Of a stretch of DNA of 64,000 nucleotides, positions 55,880 to 64,000 are shown one piece after another. Origin of the DNA: Campanula takesimana (taxonomy: Eukaryota; Streptophyta; Magnoliopsida; Asterales; Campanulaceae); assembly GCA_026119855.1 (NCBI GenBank), contig JAOWBW010001313.1:186001-250000 (forward strand). The letters run 5' to 3'. The position numbers were made by a program, and so were the translations under genes. The notes beneath the pieces were generated by a model. That model was not told the origin of the DNA. It saw only the letters and a list, made by a program, of their open reading frames with translations, and did not search any database. Each line of letters starts with the position of its first letter. Position 1 is the first letter of the stretch.

Positions 55880-57191
55880 ATTCCAAATATAAATCCTTGT
55901 TTTCTGAAGAAGAAACCAAATCGACTATAAATTCATCATCCTCGTCGTGTAGTTGATTGAGATTAGCCAACAAAAAATTCCATAGGAACAACAAAACTAA
56001 AACACAAAGCTCTCAACAAATGAGGGGAATCATAAGCTCTCACATATGAAGAGAAAACCAAACTAAAAGAAAAAATAGAAAAATACACATATTTAACATA
56101 AAAATCCTAACTAGAACAAGATTTGAAGAAGTAAAAAACCTAAATCTTAAAACTAAATTTCCTAATTGAAATTTAAAGTTGAAAAAATAAAGAAAGAACA
56201 AATTCAAATCATAATTTGACATGCACACATATCAAATTATAGTTTTAATTTGTAATTGAAGCCTCTTCTTTGATTTGGATCTGGATTGAACGATGAGATT
56301 TCTTCACAGGTTATGAAATGAATAGAGAGAGAGAGAGAGGTTTTAAAACTGTAAAATTTTAGAAAATATTTAGCTTAACAGATATGGCCATATTAATAAT
56401 AAAACATACTTATATTTTAAAATGAAAATCAAAGCATATTTAAAGCCATAAAGCCCAATTTTCTCCGATAATACATGTACTCAATTTTATGTTGTTTTTT
56501 TTTTAAACGAAAAGAAAAGAAAAAATGAAATAATAATAAAAATATAATCTCCTTTGTGTGTGTGTGTGTGTGTGTTGACAGCAACACAGAAAGAATTCCA
56601 TTGTTTTCTCACAAACCGTTTCGTCTTTTTCTCTTTCTTGATTGATCCCTCAATCCTCGCTCCTTTGTCTCTCTCCCCTCCCCCAATTCTCTTTCTTCAC
56701 ATTTCTGGGTTTTCTTTAGAAGAAAAAAACATTTTTCATTTTTCATTCCCAAACAAATAAAATCACCACACTCACCCACACACCACACTATATTATTGTG
56801 TGGGTAATTTTCAATTGGGCATTTTTTTTCAATTTCCCAGTTCAAAAATCCTTCAAATTATGCATTTTCTTGAATTAGGGTTACCTTCATCGCCTCTTCC
56901 CTTCACTTGAACATTCTGGGTTCGTATTTTACAGCGATGTAGTTCAAGAAACGCTTAATTCCGATTTCCCAAATTTATTTTGCGAATTCTTTTTTTTTGT
57001 TAGATGAGGTTCGGCATTTGACAAGGATTGATAATCGGTGGATTTTGATCTTTTCTTTCTGTTAATTTTGGAGGGTGTTTATTGGATTAGGAGGGTTGAT
57101 TATCTACTGAAAAATTAGGTTCCTTTTTTAGCCCTAATTGAGGTGGGCCCAGGTACAGATCTGAGTAGGGTTTGCTAAATTGGGTAGAATC
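55880..57191. other. CK1 upstream region
   Basis: No other gene seen. A GT microsatellite lies at about 56557-56574 and a GA run at 56326-56338; pyrimidine-rich DNA from 56600 to 56760 is likely leader. Transcription start and any leader intron are unresolved. Confidence 0.45.
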
Positions 57192-60100
57192 ATGGATCAT
57201 GTTGTTGGGGGAAAGTATAAGTTGGGGAGGAAAATTGGGAGTGGGTCTTTTGGTGAGCTTTATTTAGGTATGTCATCTTCATTCTCATTTGAACTTGATC
57301 ACCATTTATTTGGCTTAAATTCATTGTTATCTTGTTATGGGAATGATTTTGTGATGTGATTGTTTATCAACTCAGGTGTCAACATTCAAAGTGGAGAAGA
57401 AGTGGCCATCAAGCTGGTATTTTTCCTATTTCTCGCGTGATTTTACTTCAGAATTTTATGATTGGTTGCTTGATTGATTAACTTGTTCATTTTGAATCTG
57501 CCAGTATCTGTGTAATGTAGAACAATTTTGTATTCCATTTAGTTACTGACCTTAAAAGTGATCACCGTATGTATTGTGTGGAGTTGAAGTGTCAATATAA
57601 GAACTTAATTTGCTATTGCTGAATCTTTTAGGATGAGCTGACCGAATTTGAAAGTGCTTTCACGAGAAAGAATCTGTACTGAAAGTAATAATGTAATTAT
57701 ATTTCTCGGTTTTGTTCTTTTGAGTTCTATGAGGATATTGACCTTCGTAATCGACTTAGTGATATGACTGCTCATGGAAGCCTGTGTAAAGGCGGATTTC
57801 GAACTGCTCCTCCCAGAGTTTTGCTCCACCGCTTCTCCCATGTAAAAACCAACCAACGTTTTGTAACACGTTTGCTACACAATGTAAAACGTGTTGAACT
57901 AATATAAAAAACATTTTACAAAAACATTTAATACACATTTTTTTCATTTTTCTATGTTGAGTAACACGCATTTTACATGGTGTAGACAACGTTTTACAAA
58001 ACATTGTCTTATTTTTTTATGGGAGGAGCGGTGGAGCAAAATCTGGGAGGAGCGGTTCCAGAGGTCCTGTAAAAGCTGACATCCTCTCCAGCATAAATGA
58101 GATAATGTTACCATCATCTTTATTGTGTATAGTGCTTGTATGTTGATATTTCTAGGTACATTTCCTTACCTTTGGGAAAAAGAAAAATCCAACTTCACAT
58201 CCCCATGGTTTGAGACGAACCATGGTGTTTCTGTCGGTTCATCCGATTATAGAATGAAATAGAGCAATATGTTTATATTTCCTTCTAGATCTACAATGGT
58301 GAAATTGAGCTTTGGAACTGGAATGGCTCCTATAGTCCAAAATTTGAAGATGTATCATTTAGGGGATATGCAGCTTTTATCAACTTACATGCACAATATT
58401 ACACTCTTCTTGTTAGGAATCGCTTTTGCACATATACTTAATGGATGCCTGATTCCTCTTTAATCACTGACTTTCCTTTTAATTCGACCACCAGGAATCT
58501 ATCAAGACGAAGCATCCTCAACTCCACTATGAATCAAAGATATACATGCTTTTGCAAGGAGGAAGTATGTCTCTCTATCTCTCTCGGCCTGTCATGTTTT
58601 TTTGTGTGTGAAAAAATAAGTAGGTTTTCTGATTGAGATTCGTTTCCCTCTTCTCATACTTCCCTTAAGCATCTTCACCCCCCCCCCTCCTTTTAGGTTA
58701 AGTCAGTTTAACAGTAAATCATACTCTGTGGCTCCTGTGTAGGCTTTATTGCTCTAGAAGAGAATCAGATTTTCCTGAAAATCAATCCTTAGTTTTTTTT
58801 TTTTTTCAGAGAAACTTATTTATGTGGAAGTCATAAATCTCATATTTTATACTATATTTTAGATGAATATGCTGCATGGAATTGTTCCAGGAGAACATTC
58901 CCCGTTCTTCTGCTTTGTGTTTTCCTGTTAAAATTATTTTCTATACAAAACCAGAAAGATAATAAAGAGTTTTCAACCAGAGTACTTTGTTTATGATGGA
59001 ATTGCATGGTATCTTGAATAATCAGAGGACCCTTTTTATTCTTGCAAATAGATCTGATTGTTTTAATGTGTTTTGTGAAGCGGGGATACCTAGTCTTAAG
59101 TGGTTTGGAGTTGAGGGTGAGTACAATATCATGGTTATTGATCTTCTCGGACCGAGTCTGGAAGATCTGTTTAATTATTGCAATAGAAAGTTCACTTTGA
59201 AGACAGTATTAATGCTCGCGGACCAACTGGTAAGTGTGTAAAAATATCGTGTTTCCTTATTAAATGACACGCCTTCAGCTGCCAAATGATTTTGGTTATG
59301 ATTTTCTTGCAGATTAATAGAGTTGAATACATGCACTCGAGAGGTTTTCTTCACCGGGATATAAAGCCCGACAATTTCCTTATGGGCCTAGGCCGCAAAG
59401 CTAATCAGGTGATTCATGATTGCTCAGTTTATGTATTAGTATACTCATTGGGCTACAGTTCGTATTGCATGCATCTGCCACGTTTATTGAGTATAATGCC
59501 ATTGCACGAGTATTTTCATGGTCACTATTGTTTAAATCGAGCAAGTGTGTTTATGCTTGGAAATCAGTACTCCCTCCGTCCGAAAATGATCTTTCCATTT
59601 GCCATTTCTCATTGCCCCCAAAAGTTTTTCCCATTTCTACAATTTGGGCTTAAAAGTGCATAAACAAAACATGGCTAGTGAAGCAAGTGTTCATTTTCTT
59701 AAAAAGTTTGAATAGTCAAATGGGAAGATCATTTTGGGACAAAGGGAGTATATCAATAAATGGACAATGCAAATTAAGCCCAATCGCGTTGATGCGTACA
59801 CAAACTGCATCAGGACGGAAATCAATGGAATAATATCTTGTAATGCTGCTTGATTTGTTCTCTACAGTAAGTTGTATAGTGGATTTATGTTTTCTCGTCT
59901 TGGAAATACGGCGCTCGGGCTGATTTAAGGATGCATGCTTTGTCAAGAAGAAGTTAGTGAAAATATTAGCTAGTTTATACTGTAGTCCATGGCTTTCTTA
60001 GTAAACCATTTTTTGGAGGCTTTGATAGTGATTTTTTTCTCTTAGCTTTGTGTTTGATTGAACTTTAAATTGCTAACTATCGAAGCTTTGTATCTGACGA

Positions 60101-63100
60101 CTACATAAATTAGTCTGAAAATAAGTAGAATAAAGGTTCATCCTCGATAAAGAAGCCGTAGAAAAAGAAAAAAAAAGGGAGGTGTATGCATGACATATGT
60201 TAAGTGCAGATTGGTTCTTGAACGTAACAGCTTATGTAGCCATTTTGACAAGCAACTCCTAACTAGCGGGGGGAGACGATCTGTTTTAAAGTATCCAAAT
60301 AAAATTTGAGAACAGGTTTTATTTAGAAGTATGAGGGGTGATGGATCATTAGAAGTGCATAGCTTAGTGGTTAGGTATTATGCACCCCCCCCCCCCGGGG
60401 TCCCGAAATGATCTTCTCATTTGCCATTTTTCATTGTCCCAAAAAGTTCTTCCCATTTCTACAATTTGGTCTTAAATGTGCATAAACACAACATGGCTAG
60501 TGAAGCAAGTGTTCATATCCTTAAAAGTTTGAATAGTCAAATGAGAAGATCATTTTGGGACGGAAGGAGTACATGATATCTATCAGTCCATTCAAAAGAG
60601 TGGCGTAGAGTTTGTGCTTTTATCAGTTGCAAGGTTCATTTAGGTGTGAAATATCTCTACTGAATTGGACATGCTACCTTCTCTTTTCGTTGTATATGCA
60701 ATTGTAACTCGCATTTAGAAGTTTTTTAAATCATAATCTATTGAAGATGTACACAGTAAGCATATATATGGAAGATGGATGTACTTCCCCCTCTGGTCTT
60801 TTAATTGAATTTTGAGGTTCTTGAATGTTTGGTTTATAACGGTTCTGTGCAATCCAGGTATATGTGATTGATTTTGGCCTTGCAAAAAAGTATCGAGATC
60901 TTCAAACTCATAAACACATACCATACAGGTAATACTTAATTTTCTGATAAGCATGTCTTTTGTATCATTACTTTATTATTCAGAACCCATATTTCGATTC
61001 TCTTCATTTTGTCTGATTTTCATGTCTGCATCAGAGAAATGTCCATAACGACATGATTTTTTTTTTTTTGTTTAGCAATAATTGTTCTCATAGATCTAAT
61101 GCTGAGCTCTAAGCTGGTGAGATTTTTATTACTCCCTCCGTCCCACTATAAGGTTCCTACTTTGACTTTGCACGGAGATTAAGAAAAAATAAATGTTGTG
61201 AGTGTGAAAAGTAGAGTAAGGGAGAGAAAGTGTGTAGGGAGTTTTTGTTGTGAGAATGACAAGTGGGTCTCATTTTCCATTTTAGGTAATAAAATAAAGT
61301 AAGAACCTTAAATTGGGACATGCTAAAAAGGAAAGTAATAACCTTAAATCGGGACAGAGGGAGTATAACTCAGTGGTGCCAATTAATGGTAGAAGCTTCC
61401 AATTGGTTCAACATTTACTCCTGCTGTCCCAAAATGATGTTCCCACTTTTTTTTTGTCGTTATTACGAATGAAATTTGAGCAATAATTATCAAGTTTTAA
61501 TTTTTTATCAATATAACTAAATTAACTAAAACTTATTGCTCAAATTTCATTCGTAATAACAACAAAAAAAAGGTGGGAACATCATTTTGGGACAGCGGGA
61601 GTAGAAGTTTCAGAATCTCAGAGCTATGAACATCATTTTTGCACTTATCTCGAGTGTTTATTTATGGTCTGTTTGAATCACTTGAATTGTGTTTCAGGGA
61701 AAACAAAAACCTCACAGGCACGGCTCGTTATGCAAGTGTCAATACACACCTTGGAGTTGGTGAGTTGTTTTGTATCTGATTCATCAATGGGGATAAGTTG
61801 TTTCTTATAAAGATTCCTTTATCTATTTCCATTTACTTATGAAGACTATTTTGTCAGAACAAAGCAGACGTGACGATCTAGAATCTCTCGGTTACGTTCT
61901 AATGTACTTCATAAGAGGAAGGTGAGCAGAGAAGATCCCAGCATGCTGTGGTGATTGTTTTTGCTGAGTAATTATTACTTATTAAAATTTTATCCCGGTT
62001 TTGTTAAATTACACAAACCCTTCGTTTGCATCAGCCTGCCCTGGCAAGGACTTAAAGCGGGGACCAAAAAGCAGAAATATGACAGGATCAGTGAAAAGAA
62101 GATGTTAACTCCCATAGAGGTATGACTCATGGGAATGGATTACAAGGTTTTTTCTTCTCATATACTCCCTCCGTCCCACCACAAGTGAGACTAATTTCCT
62201 TTTCAGTCCGTCCCACCACAAGTGAGACTGCCCAAAATGGAAATGTTTTAATATATTTATATTCAACCAACCCCACCATTTAACCCCACTCATTCTCTCT
62301 CTTCATTTTCCACCACTCATTTTATTCAACCAACACTACTATTTACCCCACTTATTCTCTATCTTCATTTTCTACCACACACACACTACCTTTTTCTTAA
62401 TTATTGTGCCCCACAAGTTGGTCTCACTTGTGGTGGGACGGAGGGAGTATATATATAGTGTATGTTTATACATATAAATATATACACACACATATATATA
62501 CATGGTTAATTATCTTTTGTTAGACATCTATACCAAGATTCAACGAGTCCAGATCTCCTGTGCCCCTCCATGTGCCCCTCCCTTGTGCCCCTCTAATTTG
62601 GACCGTTTACATTCTTGGATAATATCAACATAAACGGTTGAGATTAGAGGGGCACAGGGAGGGGCACAGGAGATCTGGACTCAGATTCAACTTATTCACT
62701 TGGGTTTAGCATTGGTTTTAAACCTCTTTTTTGGAAAAGTGATCTCTGGAAAGTGTTTTCTGCGTTTCCTATGTTTCTTGGGAAATGAGCTGCATTGGTA
62801 AGTGCAATGTAACAATATGGGTTTTTCATTGGCATGTAAATTACAGGTGCTTTGCAAATCATACCCATCAGAATTCACATCGTATTTCCATTACTGCCGG
62901 TCATTAAGATTTGAGGACAAACCCAACTATTCCTTTTTGAAGAGGCTTTTCCGGGACTTATTTATCCGTGAAGGTATTGTTAGAATGCATCTATACTACT
63001 ACTGATTTCTGAATTTCATTATTTGAGATCAATGTAGTTGACGATGGTATCAGTGCTTACATACTTGCTCCGAGTGTTTATACATATCTGTTTTACAGGT

Positions 63101-63204
63101 TACCAATTTGACTATGTGTTTGATTGGACAATATTGAAGTATCCTCAGATTGGTGCCAATTCTCGAGGAGGACGAGTTAGTGCCTGCATAGCTTTCTTCA
63201 TTGC

Positions 63205-63240
<36 letters not shown>

Positions 63241-63605
63241 TCTTCGGGTGTTATCTTATTTTTAATACATTGTTTCCAGAATCCCACAGGGAATGCAGGT
63301 CTAACTGCTGGTCCTTCTGCAGAAAAGCCGGGAAGGACTTCAGGTATTTCTTCTATGCACGAGTCAAAACTGAAAATAAAAAATAAAAAACTGACTAGGC
63401 CAAGTTCGTTTTTGGAACTTGCTGGTCAACCTGACTTGTTCTTCTCTTTGGTTGTCATTTCTCTAATCCAGTTGGGCAAGATCTTAGAGAGAAATTCTCA
63501 GGTGCAGTTGAAGCCTTTTCTAGAAGAAATGTTCCGGGTGCTCCTCGGCACGGGGAGCACCATAGACATAGAACTTCAGAGGATTTAACCTCGTCCAAGG
63601 ATGTG
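57192..63605 (+). CDS. Casein kinase I-like protein kinase, partial at 3' end
   Basis: A CK1 (CKL-type) Ser/Thr kinase. Thirteen exons in phase: 57192-57267, 57376-57416, 58495-58564, 59081-59229, 59313-59408, 60858-60928, 61698-61759, 61858-61921, 62035-62119, 62847-62973, 63099-63175, 63280-63343 and 63472-63605; 372 codons, continuing past the window. The start MDHVVGGKYKLGRKIGSGSF is the family norm. Motifs: [86 protein letters not shown] and GYQFDYVFDWT. The visible tail (GQDLREKFSGAVEAFSRRN, then a His/Arg-rich stretch) is the usual plant CKL C-terminal region. Introns 3, 5, 6 and 9 carry MITEs. The subfamily member is not resolved. Confidence 0.95.
57801..58058. mobile_element. Foldback MITE in CK1 intron 2
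   Basis: GAACTGCTCCTCCCAGAGTT onward pairs with the inverted AATCTGGGAGGAGCGGTTC over about 40 bases. The inside holds repeated AAAACGTGTT/AACGTTTTACA words. No target duplication was found. Confidence 0.7.
59568..59750. mobile_element. Stowaway-type MITE in CK1 intron 5
   Basis: TACTCCCTCCGTCCGAAAAT and ATTTTGGGACAAAGGGAGTA are inverted; same subfamily as 51478 and 60399. Confidence 0.85.
60350..60385 (+). mobile_element. SINE A-box fragment in CK1 intron 5
   Basis: CATAGCTTAGTGGTTAGGTA resembles a SINE A box, cut off by a C-rich run and the MITE that follows; no B box remains. Confidence 0.35.
60399..60571. mobile_element. Stowaway-type MITE in CK1 intron 5, left tip altered
   Basis: The interior matches 59568-59750 closely, and the right end ATTTTGGGACGGAAGGAGTA is intact. 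The left tip is replaced by a C13 and GGGG run. Confidence 0.75.
61130..61365. mobile_element. Stowaway-type MITE in CK1 intron 6
   Basis: TACTCCCTCCGTCCCACTAT and AATCGGGACAGAGGGAGTA are inverted; an inner AAATTGGGACATGC repeats the right end. Confidence 0.8.
61416..61603. mobile_element. Stowaway-type MITE in CK1 intron 6, near-perfect hairpin
   Basis: TTACTCCTGCTGTCCCAAAA and TTTTGGGACAGCGGGAGTA are inverted, and the arms pair almost to the middle. Confidence 0.85.
62163..62449. mobile_element. Stowaway-type MITE in CK1 intron 9
   Basis: TACTCCCTCCGTCCCACCAC and GTGGTGGGACGGAGGGAGTA are perfect inverted ends. CCGTCCCACCACAAGTGAGAC is present twice at the left. Confidence 0.9.
62545..62682. 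mobile_element. 138-bp Mutator-type MITE in CK1 intron 9
   Basis: GAGTCCAGATCTCCTGTGCC and its exact reverse complement form the ends. The exact 9-bp duplication AGATTCAAC flanks it (62536-62544, 62683-62691). Confidence 0.9.
63208..63238. repeat. T31 homopolymer before CK1 exon 12
   Basis: A run of about 30 T lies in intron 11, some 40 bases upstream of the acceptor. Confidence 0.9.
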
Positions 63606-63847
63606 GTAAACTTCTGCTGCCCTTCTTGCCTTCTCGACTTTCTTTGTTAGTTATTTTGATGTTCTTACACAATTGCTTTTCAAGTTGCATCAATTTTGCG
63701 CTTGTTTTCCTGTTAATATGACACTTTATGACCTAAGTTATTATGCACATTAAGGAAATTATCAGTTTTACAATTTTTTACGGTTGATTCCCTCCATCCA
63801 CCAATCTTAACTTTTTTGGGCATCTTGATTCAACTTTGACCAACAAT

Positions 63848-64000
63848 TACTCCCTCCGTCCCTAAATGAATGTCCAAATTCATTTAAGGGACATCAAGAA
63901 AATGATCACTTTTGTACTTTTTGATAGCAAAGATGTATACATATTCTTGTTATCCACTTCCTAAACATTTAGTTTTACATGTAGATTTAGTTTTACATGT
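63848..64000. mobile_element. Stowaway-type MITE, left end, cut by window
   Basis: TACTCCCTCCGTCCCTAAAT opens it; the matching right end is not inside the window. Confidence 0.5.

Overview
The window is plant nuclear DNA, probably from a eudicot. The genes have many introns, with AT-rich introns and GT-AG borders. Their products match plant families closely, and the gaps are full of plant transposon families: Mutator-like (MULE), hAT, Stowaway-type MITEs, Helitrons, SINEs, Copia LTRs and a solo LTR. Short repeats resembling GTGAGACGGTCTCAC recall Caryophyllales genomes, but that placement is weak.

Five host genes can be read with exon phases that agree. They are: the N-terminal two thirds of ribophorin II/RPN2 (OST subunit, minus strand, 355-6217, running off the left edge); a NECAP-like endocytic adaptor (24278-27648, +); a soluble ABCI19/20/21-type ABC protein (32228-36784, +); an NDR-type AGC kinase (39704-44967, +); and a casein kinase I-like kinase (57192-63605, +, running off the right edge). 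They are independent housekeeping or signalling genes, not a cluster.

Between RPN2 and NECAP (about 6.5-24 kb) lies a transposon graveyard. The largest element is a 7.9-kb MULE (6489-14399) with a 9-bp target duplication. It carries a decayed plant-mobile-domain gene and a decayed transposase gene whose reading frame runs through a SWIM zinc finger and, across an intron, into an OTU cysteine-protease domain. Every noncoding segment of this element holds clusters of palindromes built on TCTCGTGTA/TACACGAGA, and it also has a 175-bp tandem array. Next come a Copia remnant, a 1.5-kb inverted-repeat element filled with a diverged tandem array, and a Pack-MULE (17637-18938) that has captured the start of a 60S acidic ribosomal protein P1 gene. 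After these there is a hAT element with a nested foldback element, and another hAT element.

Between the later genes are a second long-TIR element ending about 230 bp before the ABCI start codon, many Stowaway-type MITEs, a SINE with a perfect 13-bp duplication, Helitrons with repeated 5' ends, a 2.1-kb solo LTR, and small hAT and MULE MITEs, several inside introns. I saw no rRNA gene, functional tRNA gene or CRISPR array. Exon borders come from reading splice sites and phase by eye; family assignments rest on remembered conservation, not searches.
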